From Candidatus Thioglobus sp. (GTDB lineage Bacteria > Pseudomonadota > Gammaproteobacteria > PS1 > Pseudothioglobaceae), in NCBI GenBank assembly GCA_028228555.1, contig JAOJBP010000004.1, forward strand, positions 26,360-90,359: DNA of 64,000 nucleotides. Direction: 5' to 3'. How positions within the stretch are numbered: the first letter of the stretch is position 1; every line of letters starts with the position of its first letter. Shown here piece after piece: positions 20,131-28,132 of the stretch. Made by a program: the position numbers and the translations under genes. The notes under the pieces are model-generated. The model was not told the DNA's origin and ran no database searches. It saw only the letters and a list, made by a program, of their open reading frames with translations.

Positions 20131-20400
20131 TTAATACAGCCAAATTAACAATATCACAATAATAACAATTGGCAAGGTGTACTTTTTAACATCAAACTCG
20201 TCTTGAGAAGATGTGACAGTTGCCGTTGAAGGGCGTGTCTGTTCTGTTGGCACAGGAGCAGAGTTCAGTTCAACCTTTTGCTCGACTGCTTCGTTAAGTT
20301 GCGCTATTAGTTCGTCTTTCTTGTTTTTAAGATTAAGCTGAACACCAATTGTTTGGCCATGATCTTTTAGTTGTTGTTTGGTCATGCTTTTAAAATTCAT
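20131..20400 (-). CDS. Small tail-anchored protein with SAP/HeH-like N-terminus
   Basis: Not assigned to a named family. 89 residues: an N-terminal helix-extended-helix-like segment (TKQQLKDHGQTIGVQLNLKNKKDELIAQ in outline, residues 7-34), a Pro/Thr/Ser-rich linker, and one C-terminal membrane helix (PIVIIVILLIWLY, 77-89). AAGGAG lies a few bases before the ATG, supporting a real gene. The HeH part is of a kind often linked to DNA binding, so a membrane-DNA tether is possible but unproven. Confidence 0.68.
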   Translation of the reverse strand: MNFKSMTKQQLKDHGQTIGVQLNLKNKKDELIAQLNEAVEQKVELNSAPVPTEQTRPSTATVTSSQDEFDVKKYTLPIVIIVILLIWLY

Positions 20401-20684
20401 TCCAACTCCTTAAGTTTGTCAAAATTTACTATCAGTACACTTTTGTCTATCTTACCTGTTGAAAACTTAGTAAATAATGAAAATGAGTCTTTTTCAGGGC
20501 TTAAATTGCCAATAAATGGGTTAAAACAGTGTTTTCAGGGATAAAAACGATCGAATATCATCGATATAGCCCTTATTTTTACCAATCACATAAAAATTTC
20601 ACAAATATTCAAAATGGTTTATAAGTCTTAATAATTGCGTTACAATTCGTCTATTGGTACTGGAAAAGAAAGTCTACTAGAAAT

Positions 20685-21320
20685 ATGAATTTAGAAATTA
20701 CTCAAGAATTTTCCAATAGTCTGTATTGGATATCGTTGATAGCTGTGGTAGTGTCATCAGCCTCTGGTGTGTTGAAATCCGGCTTTAGAAAATTTGATTT
20801 ATTTGGCGTGGTGATTATTGCTATTACTACAGGTTTGGGCGGAGGATCGTTGCGTGATATGCTGTTGGGTCTAGATGTTTTTTGGATAGAAGATCAAATA
20901 TTTTTCATTGTTTCGTTTTTGAGTGCTGTGTTGATTTTCATTGGTGCAAGGCTAATCCCTATTTCCTCGAAACTTTTTTTAATTCCTGATGCAGCTGGAC
21001 TAGCAGCTTTTAGTATTGCTGGAACTATGACGGCCCTAATGGCAGATGCCTCATGGATAATTGCCAGTTTCATGGGCGTTATTACAGGAGCAATGGGCGG
21101 AATTTTTCGAGACTTATTAAGCAACGAAACGCCGATTGTGTTTAAAAGTCCACTATATGCAACGGCTGCCTGGATAGGTTCTTTAGGATTTATTGTACTT
21201 GTTGATTCTGGTATTAGTGTTACTATTAGCGCTATTATTGCTGGCCTATCTATTTTTATTACCCGCTTATTAGCACTTCGCTTTAACTTAGGCTTACCAA
21301 AATTTCAACTTAAGGAATAA
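20685..21320 (+). CDS. TRIC-like / UPF0126 membrane protein
   Basis: 211-residue, seven-helix membrane protein made of two related halves, the YicG/YadS (UPF0126) family related to trimeric intracellular cation channels. The duplicated glycine motif is visible: GLGGGSLRDMLLG (about residues 49-61) and GAMGGIFRDLLSNETP (about 135-150). Transport substrate uncertain; glycine or monovalent cations have been proposed for relatives. It is followed by a bidirectional terminator. Confidence 0.9.
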   Translation: MNLEITQEFSNSLYWISLIAVVVSSASGVLKSGFRKFDLFGVVIIAITTGLGGGSLRDMLLGLDVFWIEDQIFFIVSFLSAVLIFIGARLIPISSKLFLIPDAAGLAAFSIAGTMTALMADASWIIASFMGVITGAMGGIFRDLLSNETPIVFKSPLYATAAWIGSLGFIVLVDSGISVTISAIIAGLSIFITRLLALRFNLGLPKFQLKE

Positions 21321-21332
21321 AAATGGCTAAAA

Positions 21333-21359
21333 AAAATGACGACATGTTGTCGTCATTTT
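21333..21359. terminator. Bidirectional terminator
   Basis: AAAATGACGACA (21333-21344), 3-base loop, TGTCGTCATTTT (21348-21359); perfect 12-bp stem between convergent genes. Confidence 0.88.
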
Positions 21360-21380
21360 GTAAGGTTGAGCGGCGAAGAT

Positions 21381-22331
21381 TTACAGATCTAGCGCCTCAA
21401 TTTCCAGTAGCATTTTGTTAATATGCACACCTAATTGTTGATCATAGCCACTCCAGTCTTTATATGCTGTTAGATGTTTATCGGCAAAAGGTTTGATTTC
21501 GTAGTCGGCCAAATCTTCGTCATATCCTTTTCTAGATTCTTGTTCGATAATTTTAAGGTAATTTAGATAGGGATCAATCGATTGGGTAACAGCTCCTGAG
21601 TAACCATGTCCAGGAACATAAGTGTCAATAGTTAAGTTTTTAGCATAATCTAAGATTTTGATATTGTCTAGCATGCTTGACTGTCCATCAAATCTTCCCA
21701 TTCGATCAGTAAAGGCATTGTCACCAGTAAAAAGAGTTTTGGAATTTACATGCTCAATCATAATATCTGAAGATGAGTGAGATGATGGGAGTGGCGAGTG
21801 AATAATGAACTTTTGTCCTTCGATCGTTAGTGCGTCTTTATGGCCAATTGAATAAGTTGGTATAACAGCGATTGTTCCTTTTGCTTTATTAGTAATGTCA
21901 CTATATATCTTTATCCAACGTTCAGCTTCACCGTATTCCGCTTCTCGGATCATGTTCATGTGGGCGTAGAATTTAGCATCTGGGTATTTATCTTTAATAG
22001 CATGATTTGCAAGCCAATGGTCACCATGCACATGCGTGTTTATAACAGCCACAACTGGTTTTGATGATACTTTTTCTACCTCATTAAGAATATTGTCCCC
22101 AACAAATTTTGAACTACCAGGGTCAATAATGATTAAACCATTATCTCCTTCAATAAAAATAGGGTTGTTCATAAAGCCATGATTTTTCTCGCTAGGGCTG
22201 GCAATAGGCCCATGTATGACATGAACTTGATCATTTAGTTGTTCAAATTTAAAATCGCCCACACCATTAATCACCCAAGCATTTACGAAGCTTGAGAATG
22301 TTAATGCAAATAGTAATACCAATTTGTTCAT
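21381..22331 (-). CDS. Periplasmic metallo-beta-lactamase-fold hydrolase
   Basis: 316 residues with a signal peptide (MNKLVLLFALTFSSFVNA, cut likely before Trp19). Metal motifs are complete: NTHVHGDHWLAN (HxHxDH), SHSSSDIMI with the bridging His region, TGDNAF and VPGHGY. This resembles the SoxH / quinoprotein-relay zinc hydrolase group, but the substrate is unknown. A second, more distant relative lies at 39900-40835. It is monocistronic and divergent from nudE. Confidence 0.87.
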   Translation of the reverse strand: MNKLVLLFALTFSSFVNAWVINGVGDFKFEQLNDQVHVIHGPIASPSEKNHGFMNNPIFIEGDNGLIIIDPGSSKFVGDNILNEVEKVSSKPVVAVINTHVHGDHWLANHAIKDKYPDAKFYAHMNMIREAEYGEAERWIKIYSDITNKAKGTIAVIPTYSIGHKDALTIEGQKFIIHSPLPSSHSSSDIMIEHVNSKTLFTGDNAFTDRMGRFDGQSSMLDNIKILDYAKNLTIDTYVPGHGYSGAVTQSIDPYLNYLKIIEQESRKGYDEDLADYEIKPFADKHLTAYKDWSGYDQQLGVHINKMLLEIEALDL

Positions 22332-22387
22332 GCCTGTCTTTCCTCTATATTAAGTTAATTATTATAGCTAATGTTATAATGTTAATT

Positions 22388-22945
22388 ATGCGAAAAAAAC
22401 CCACATTGACTAATATTACTGATATAGCAAAAACACGATTTTTTAATATTCAATCCATGGATGTTGAATTTTCTAATGGAGAGAAGAGGCAATATGAGCG
22501 TTTGAAGCCACCTGGCAATGGTGCAGTTTTAGTAATTCCAATGTTGGATGATGAAACCGTATTAATGATTTATGAATATTCTGGTGGCACAGATCGTTAT
22601 GAGCTAGCACTCACTAAGGGCAAAATTGATGATGGTGAAACGCCTTTAGAGGCCGCCAATAGAGAGCTCATTGAAGAAATTGGCTATGGTGCCAAAAGAC
22701 TTACTTATATTAAACCTTTGAGCATTGCACCAGGCTATCAGTCTAGTGAAACACATATTGTTTTGGCACAAGATTTGTACGCAGCGAGTGCACAGGGTGA
22801 TGAGCCAGAACCGCTTGAAGTAGTTGAGCATAAATTAGCTGATTTGGAAAGCCTGGTTTATGATGATAATTTAACGGAAGCCAGAAGTATTGCCGCTCTT
22901 TACATGGCTAAAGAATTAATTAGACAACAAAATATAAGTGATTGA
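22388..22945 (+). CDS. nudE: ADP compounds hydrolase NudE
   Basis: Nudix enzyme hydrolysing ADP-ribose, Ap3A and NADH-type dinucleotides. 185 residues from the ATG at 22388, matching the ~186 of E. coli NudE; a longer frame from 22292 starts inside the neighbouring divergent gene and is rejected. Nudix box GKIDDGETPLEAANRELIEE, then IG, lies near residues 78-99. It overlaps aat by 8 bases. Confidence 0.93.
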   Translation: MRKKPTLTNITDIAKTRFFNIQSMDVEFSNGEKRQYERLKPPGNGAVLVIPMLDDETVLMIYEYSGGTDRYELALTKGKIDDGETPLEAANRELIEEIGYGAKRLTYIKPLSIAPGYQSSETHIVLAQDLYAASAQGDEPEPLEVVEHKLADLESLVYDDNLTEARSIAALYMAKELIRQQNISD

Positions 22946-23597
22946 AATTCCAAAAGATTTTGTATTAACAGATTCAGATACCCCTTTTTGCGATGTTGAA
23001 CGCGCCTTAGAAGAGCCCAATGGCCTTATTGCTATAGGGGGTGATTTAACAACTCAACGATTATTGGATGCCTATAGTCGTGGTATTTTTCCTTGGTATA
23101 GTGAGCAAGACCCAATTCTATGGTACTGCCCAAACCCAAGAATGGTGATTACTCCAGATAAGCTGCATGTGTCTAAAAGCTTAAGAAAAACATTAAATTC
23201 AAGTAAATTTCAACTCAAGATCGATACTGATTTTGAGCAAATTATTCATCATTGTAAAACGGTTCAACGCAAAGACCAGACGGGCACTTGGATTGACCAG
23301 GATATGGTATTTGCTTACACAAAGCTATTCGAACAAGGCTTTGTTCGCTGTATTGGCGTATATCAACAATCTAAATTAGTTGGCGGATTATATGGTGTGT
23401 CATTAGGCAACGTATTTTTTGGTGAATCGATGTTTTCATTGGTCAAAGACAGCTCAAAAATAGCCTTTGTTCATCTATTAGAACAGATGGGCTATTCATT
23501 GATCGATTGCCAAGTTGAGAGTCCTCATCTAAACAGCCTTGGTGCCTTTAATATTGAGCGTCGCGCGTTCATTCAAAGTCTTAAAGAATTACTGTAA
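22938..23597 (+). CDS. aat: Leucyl/phenylalanyl-tRNA-protein transferase
   Basis: N-end-rule enzyme adding Leu or Phe to N-terminal Lys/Arg of proteins for ClpAP degradation. 219 residues, GTG start. Seen: DEPNGLIAIGGDL-like segment (EEPNGLIAIGGDLTTQRLL), YSRGIFPWYSEQDPILWYCPNPRMVI, GTWIDQDMVFAY, VGGLYGVSLGNVFFGESMFS and DCQVESPHLNSLGA. It overlaps nudE, so the two are coupled. Confidence 0.95.
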   Translation: MIEIPKDFVLTDSDTPFCDVERALEEPNGLIAIGGDLTTQRLLDAYSRGIFPWYSEQDPILWYCPNPRMVITPDKLHVSKSLRKTLNSSKFQLKIDTDFEQIIHHCKTVQRKDQTGTWIDQDMVFAYTKLFEQGFVRCIGVYQQSKLVGGLYGVSLGNVFFGESMFSLVKDSSKIAFVHLLEQMGYSLIDCQVESPHLNSLGAFNIERRAFIQSLKELL

Positions 23598-23638
23598 AAT
23601 AGCGACTAATTTTACAAAACTACCAAATGAGAATCTAT

Positions 23639-23800
23639 ATGGGACAATTAATCAAATTAACAGCGCTAATTTTTGTAATTGCTGGCATTTCTGCTTGTGG
23701 GAGAATGGGCGAATTAGAGACTGTTAAACCAGTTCAAGTAGCCGTTAGTCAGGTGGCAGTAACACCAGAACTAGATATTTTGCCGCATAACTCAAAATAA
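23639..23800 (+). CDS. lptM: LptM-like small lipoprotein
   Basis: 53-residue lipoprotein. The signal peptide ends in the lipobox ISAC|G (Cys20), and the rest is a short polar tail. It stands directly before lysA (3-base gap), the conserved place of the YifL/LptM lipoprotein that helps LptD oxidative maturation in E. coli. Identification rests on this position, the size and the lipobox with CG; the tail is too short for firm homology. A weak GAGAA-type site lies before the ATG. Confidence 0.75.
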   Translation: MGQLIKLTALIFVIAGISACGRMGELETVKPVQVAVSQVAVTPELDILPHNSK

Positions 23801-23803
23801 AAC

Positions 23804-25045
23804 TTGAGCTTTTCCTACAAAAACCAATCCTTACATGCTGAATCTGTTGATATTGCAGATTTAATGCAGAGCTACGGCTCTCCGTTATATGTATATTCAC
23901 GCACTGATATTGAAAAGAATTGGCGCGAGTTTGACTCAGCCTTTGGACAGCATCCGCACCTGGTTTGTTACGCAGTCAAAGCTAATTCTAATATTGCCGT
24001 ATTGAATGTATTAGCTAGAATTGGTGCAGGATTTGATATTGTTTCTATTGGTGAATTGGAGCGCGTTTTGGCTGCAGGCGGAGAAGCTTCAAAATGCGTA
24101 TTTTCTGGTGTGGCTAAAACCCAAGTAGAAATTGAGCGCGGCCTAGAGGTTGGTATTCGTTGCTTTAATGTAGAGTCTGCTGCTGAGCTAGTACGTATTG
24201 AGCAAGTGGCGTCGAGTTTAAACATCCAAGCATCCATTTCAATACGCGTCAATCCAAATGTCGATGCAAAAACACATCCATATATTTCAACAGGCTTAAA
24301 AGAAAACAAATTTGGTGTTGATATCGATGACGCACTTGAGTTGTATAAAACAGCGCACCAGTCTGAGCATTTGCTGATTAAAGGTTTAGATTGCCATATT
24401 GGTTCACAGATTACAGACGTTTCTCCATTTTTAGATGCACTAGACAAAGTGCTAAGCTTAATTAAGACGCTTAAAGCCCAAGGTATTGATATCGAGCACC
24501 TAGACTTAGGCGGCGGCGTTGGTATTACTTATGATAATGAAGTGCCGTTAGATATTTCAGCTTACATTGCCCAGGTATTAAAAAAAGTTGGAGATTTAGA
24601 GATTATTTTAGAACCCGGTAGGGCGATTGTTGGTAATGCAGGTATTTTTATTACTAAAGTAGAGTTTCTAAAGCAAAATTCAGATAAATCTTTTGCACTG
24701 ATTGATGGTGCAATGAATGATCTCTTGCGCCCCGCTTTTTATAATGCGTATCATCATGTATTACCAGTTAGTGAAAATTCCATAGGGGTTGATGCCAAAT
24801 GGGATCTTGTAGGCCCTATTTGTGAAACAGGAGATTTTTTAGCTAAAGATAGGCATTTGTCTTTATCTGAAGGTGACTATTTAGCATTAATGTCCGCAGG
24901 GGCATATGGTTTTACCATGAGTTCAAATTACAATTCCAGACCACGCGTAGCTGAGGTAATGGTGTCAGATAGTGAACACCACCTTATCCGTAAGCGTGAA
25001 ACCATCCAAGATTTATTTAATACAGAGTATCTAATCAATGACTAA
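23804..25045 (+). CDS. lysA: Diaminopimelate decarboxylase
   Basis: PLP enzyme, last step of lysine synthesis. 413 residues. A TTG start at 23804 is used because it gives the usual N-terminus FSYKNQSLHAESVDI; the next ATG would cut into the fold. Seen: PLYVYSRTDIE, the PLP-lysine motif YAVKANSN (Lys near 60), DCHIGSQI, LDLGGGVGI, EPGRAIVGNAG and the substrate motif GPICETGDFLA. It overlaps yhbY by 8 bases. dapF, often next, is absent. Confidence 0.97.
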   Translation: MSFSYKNQSLHAESVDIADLMQSYGSPLYVYSRTDIEKNWREFDSAFGQHPHLVCYAVKANSNIAVLNVLARIGAGFDIVSIGELERVLAAGGEASKCVFSGVAKTQVEIERGLEVGIRCFNVESAAELVRIEQVASSLNIQASISIRVNPNVDAKTHPYISTGLKENKFGVDIDDALELYKTAHQSEHLLIKGLDCHIGSQITDVSPFLDALDKVLSLIKTLKAQGIDIEHLDLGGGVGITYDNEVPLDISAYIAQVLKKVGDLEIILEPGRAIVGNAGIFITKVEFLKQNSDKSFALIDGAMNDLLRPAFYNAYHHVLPVSENSIGVDAKWDLVGPICETGDFLAKDRHLSLSEGDYLALMSAGAYGFTMSSNYNSRPRVAEVMVSDSEHHLIRKRETIQDLFNTEYLIND

Positions 25046-25340
25046 GCTTACCAATAACCAAAAGAAATTTTTAAGATCCAAAGGTCACAGCCTTAAACCT
25101 GTTGTGATGATTGGACAACACGGACTGAGTGAGGCCGTTTTATCAGAACTTGAATCAAGTCTAGAAACCCATGAATTATTAAAGATCAAGGTTCGTGGCG
25201 ATGATCGTGAAGATAAGCAACATGTAATTGATAAGATTGTTCAAGCAACCCATGCACACTTAGTGCAGGTTATTGGAAGTGTTATGGTCATTTATCGTGC
25301 ATTTGATAAAGATCCTCAAATCATCCTTCCAAAAAAATAA
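25038..25340 (+). CDS. yhbY: CRM-domain RNA-binding protein YhbY
   Basis: 100-residue CRS1/YhbY-type protein associated with pre-50S ribosomal subunits. Seen: LTNNQKKFLRSKGHSLKPV, the GxxG loop VMIGQHGLSE (near residue 25-34), HELLKIKVRGDDR and GSVMVIYR. It overlaps lysA and lies 6 bases before lpxB, inside a lptM-lysA-yhbY-lpxB-nadC run. Confidence 0.94.
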   Translation: MTKLTNNQKKFLRSKGHSLKPVVMIGQHGLSEAVLSELESSLETHELLKIKVRGDDREDKQHVIDKIVQATHAHLVQVIGSVMVIYRAFDKDPQIILPKK

Positions 25341-25346
25341 TTCAAA

Positions 25347-26435
25347 ATGATTAAGATTGCAATTAGTGCTGCCGAAACTTCAGGTGACCTAATTGGATCA
25401 ACATTAGTTCAAGCGCTAAAAGCCCAAGATCCAACTCTTAATATTGAAGGGTTATGTGGTGAAAAAATGCAGACTCAGGGCTGTATAAAACACTGGGATA
25501 TGAGCCTAGTAAATGTCATGGGATTCAGCGAAGTTCTAAAAAAACTTCCATCGCTATTAAGGCTAAGAAAATCTATTGTCGAGTATTTCTCTCAACATAA
25601 ACCAGATGTATTTATTGGGGTAGATGCGCCTGATTTCAATTTTGTTATTGAAAGAAAGCTTAAAGGCCTCGGAATTAAGACAGTTCACTTTATTTCGCCT
25701 TCAGTTTGGGCGTGGCGTGCATCACGGGTTAAAAAAATCAAGCGTTCTAGCGACTTAATATTATGCCTATTCCCTTTTGAGGTAGATTTTTACGCGCATC
25801 ATAATCAGAGGGCTGTATTTGTTGGTCATCCTTTAGCAGAGAAACTCACCCCTAGAAAGAACCACCAATCAGGTAAAAATATTTTACTCATGCCTGGCTC
25901 AAGAGCGGGAGAGGTAAGGCGTCTTTTGCCTGAGATGCTCCTTGCAGCGAAATCGATGTCACATCAAGATCCATCATTTAAGTTTCATTTAGCATTAGCG
26001 AATGAGGAATTACTTGAATGGGCTAAAGATATTATCGGTCAACAAGATATAAGTCTTTCAGTTAATAAGGCGCATGAGCATATGCAAAACGCAGATTTGG
26101 TGTTGGTCGCATCGGGGACCGCAACACTAGAACTGTCCTTAATTGGTGTGCCAATGGTGGTGGTTTATAAGCTGTCTAAGCTGAGTTATTTTATCGCTTC
26201 AAATTTAGTTAAAAGTAAATTTATTAGTTTGCCTAATGTGATTGCTAACAAAGCCTTGGTTCCAGAATTGATCCAAAAAGAAGCAAATGGTGATAATATT
26301 GCCAACCATGCAATGGCTATTCTAAAGAGTGATCATTCAGATTTGACTGAGGAGTTTTCTAAAATACATAAAAGTCTTTGCTTGAACGCCAGCCAAGAGT
26401 CAGCAAAGCTTATTCTTGAATTTATCCATGAATAA
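25347..26435 (+). CDS. lpxB: Lipid-A-disaccharide synthase
   Basis: GT19 glycosyltransferase joining lipid X to UDP-diacylglucosamine at the inner membrane. 362 residues. Seen: SAAETSGDLIGS (residues 5-16), IGVDAPDFNF, HFISPSVWAWRASRVKKIK, FVGHPLAEK, LLMPGSRAGEVRRLLPEML and ASGTATLELSLIGVPMVVVYK. It overlaps nadC by 8 bases. Confidence 0.97.
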   Translation: MIKIAISAAETSGDLIGSTLVQALKAQDPTLNIEGLCGEKMQTQGCIKHWDMSLVNVMGFSEVLKKLPSLLRLRKSIVEYFSQHKPDVFIGVDAPDFNFVIERKLKGLGIKTVHFISPSVWAWRASRVKKIKRSSDLILCLFPFEVDFYAHHNQRAVFVGHPLAEKLTPRKNHQSGKNILLMPGSRAGEVRRLLPEMLLAAKSMSHQDPSFKFHLALANEELLEWAKDIIGQQDISLSVNKAHEHMQNADLVLVASGTATLELSLIGVPMVVVYKLSKLSYFIASNLVKSKFISLPNVIANKALVPELIQKEANGDNIANHAMAILKSDHSDLTEEFSKIHKSLCLNASQESAKLILEFIHE

Positions 26436-27249
26436 AGAGCTGCAAAAAATTATTAATTTGGCGCTTGATGAAGATTTAGGCTCTGGTGATGTTTCGGCAA
26501 CTTTATTGCCCAATGAGCAAGCTGTTGCAACCATTATTTGTCGAGAAAGTGCTGTCATTTGTGGTGTTGAATTTGCTCAAGCTACTTTCGCCTCACTAGA
26601 TAAAGATATTAAAATCTCTTGGCAAGTTAAAGATGGAGATTTAGTGGCGCCATCTCAAATTTTAGCAACCTTGTCAGGCTCATCAAGATCAATTATTAGT
26701 GGGGAGCGTGTAGCACTTAATTTTTTGCAAGCACTGAGTTCAGTGGCAACGCAAACAAACTTAATGGTTGCCAAAATAGCACATACAAAAGCAAAATTAC
26801 TAGACACAAGAAAAACTCTACCTGGGCTTCGACTGGCGCAAAAATATGCGGTTAAATGTGGTGGCGGCAATAATCACCGACTTGGATTGTATGACTGTGT
26901 CATGCTTAAAGAAAACCATATTATAGCTTTCGGTAGTATAACTAAAGCCGTGAAAAATGCTAAAGAAAAATATCCAAAGCTTGACTTAATTGTTGAAGTA
27001 GAAACGCTAGATCAATTAGCAGAAGTGCTTAAACTAGAAGGTGTAACGCGAGCATTGTGCGACAATTTTTCACATCAAGAATTGGCTCAGGCTGTACAAA
27101 TGGCTTCTAGTAAGTTAGATCTTGAAGCTTCTGGAAATATTAATTTAGAAACACTTGTTGCTGTTGCCGAGACGGGTGTTGATTTTATTTCAACTGGTAT
27201 TATTACTAAAGATATTAAGGCAGTTGATTTGTCATTACGCTTTTCCTGA
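26428..27249 (+). CDS. nadC: Nicotinate-nucleotide pyrophosphorylase (carboxylating)
   Basis: Converts quinolinate and PRPP to nicotinate mononucleotide in NAD synthesis. 273 residues from the ATG at 26428, giving MNKELQKIINLALDEDLG. Seen: EDLGSGDVSATLLP, ERVALNFLQALSSVAT, LLDTRKTLPGLRLAQKYAV, CGGGNNHRLGLYD, LIVEVETLDQ and DFISTGIITK. Its end overlaps the convergent cysQ by 15 bases. Confidence 0.97.
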   Translation: MNKELQKIINLALDEDLGSGDVSATLLPNEQAVATIICRESAVICGVEFAQATFASLDKDIKISWQVKDGDLVAPSQILATLSGSSRSIISGERVALNFLQALSSVATQTNLMVAKIAHTKAKLLDTRKTLPGLRLAQKYAVKCGGGNNHRLGLYDCVMLKENHIIAFGSITKAVKNAKEKYPKLDLIVEVETLDQLAEVLKLEGVTRALCDNFSHQELAQAVQMASSKLDLEASGNINLETLVAVAETGVDFISTGIITKDIKAVDLSLRFS

Positions 27250-27999
27250 AGCAAAAAACACCGGACTACTGAGATCATCTTGGATGTTATAACGTAGAGG
27301 TTGTGAATCTTCCCCAATAACTTGCCCACCTGCTGCTTCCAAGATACAGACACCTGCGGCCGTGTCCCATTCAGAGCAAGGGCCAAATCTTGGATAGTAG
27401 TCATATTCGCCCTCAGCAATTTTACAAAATTTTAGTGCACTACCTAGGTGGCTTATATTGCATTCCCCAATCTGATTTAAGTGATCATTTAGTTTTGAAT
27501 TATGCAACGAGTGATGCCCAATAACAACCTCTAGAGGTTCTTTTTTAGAATTCACTTGTAGCAACGTGGTTGTATTATTAGTGAGTTTGAAGGCTTGATA
27601 ATTTTCGTTAGTAAAATAGTGTGTTTTACTAAGAGGTGCATATATAAAACCATAAATAGGGCGATTTTCTTTAATATAAGCGATGCAAATGCAAAATTCT
27701 CCCGTTTGTTGAATAAAATCTCTGGTGCCATCAAGTGGGTCTATAAGCCAATATTCACTCCAAGTTGAGCGAACTGAAAAATCAGGTAATTCTGACTCTT
27801 CTGAAAGAATAGGGATGTTGGAAGTTATCTGACTTAATCCTTTAACTAATTGCTGATGCGCTTCTTTATCAACAACTGTCAAAGGAGTTTGGTCTGATTT
27901 AGTCTCAATGGTGAGACTGGTTTTGTAATACGACATAATCATCTCTCCGACTTGAGTGGTAAGTGTGATTAAGTGTGGTGTTAGCGTATTAAACATCAT
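27235..27999 (-). CDS. cysQ: 3'(2'),5'-bisphosphate nucleotidase CysQ
   Basis: Inositol-monophosphatase-family phosphatase removing PAP from sulfur metabolism. 254 residues from the ATG at 27999 (27996 also possible). The frame stays open into the tRNA gene upstream, so a start there is rejected. Seen: DQTPLTVVDKEAH, LSEESE, the metal site YWLIDPLDGTRDF (near 84-96) and the closing EWDTAAGVCILEAAGG. 41 bases separate it from the tRNA on the same strand. Confidence 0.92.
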   Translation of the reverse strand: MMFNTLTPHLITLTTQVGEMIMSYYKTSLTIETKSDQTPLTVVDKEAHQQLVKGLSQITSNIPILSEESELPDFSVRSTWSEYWLIDPLDGTRDFIQQTGEFCICIAYIKENRPIYGFIYAPLSKTHYFTNENYQAFKLTNNTTTLLQVNSKKEPLEVVIGHHSLHNSKLNDHLNQIGECNISHLGSALKFCKIAEGEYDYYPRFGPCSEWDTAAGVCILEAAGGQVIGEDSQPLRYNIQDDLSSPVFFASGKA

Positions 28000-28040
28000 G
28001 ATATTATCATACCATTGAGCATGAAAAATACTGCTAAATA

Positions 28041-28117
28041 TGGTGGGCCTACTTGGACTTGAACCAAGGACCAATCGATTATGAGTCGAGTGCTCTAACC
28101 AGCTGAGCTATAGGCCC
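28041..28117 (-). tRNA. ileX: tRNA-Ile(CAU), lysidine type
   Basis: 77-base cloverleaf including an encoded CCA. Acceptor GGGCCTA/TAGGCCC, D stem GCTC/GAGC, anticodon loop CTCATAA (CAU), T loop TTCAAGT. A CAU anticodon can be Met or Ile2; C4-G69 and C5-G68 in the acceptor and the CGACTCATAATCG stem match the TilS-recognised Ile2 and not elongator Met. The 27-43 pair is a C-T mismatch. It starts 15 bases after the rpoD stop, with no terminator between them. Confidence 0.88.
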
Positions 28118-28132
28118 GATAAAACGGATTTT

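Noticed and set aside
20401..20684. 284-base gap before the TRIC-like gene as a possible small RNA locus
   Set aside because: Contains short palindromes such as ATCGA/TCGAT near 20550 and a TACAAT-like -10 near 20641, but no terminator-ended structure that supports an RNA gene.
23968..24447. 159-residue minus-strand reading frame
   Set aside because: Antisense to the PLP and substrate motifs of lysA; a compositional shadow.
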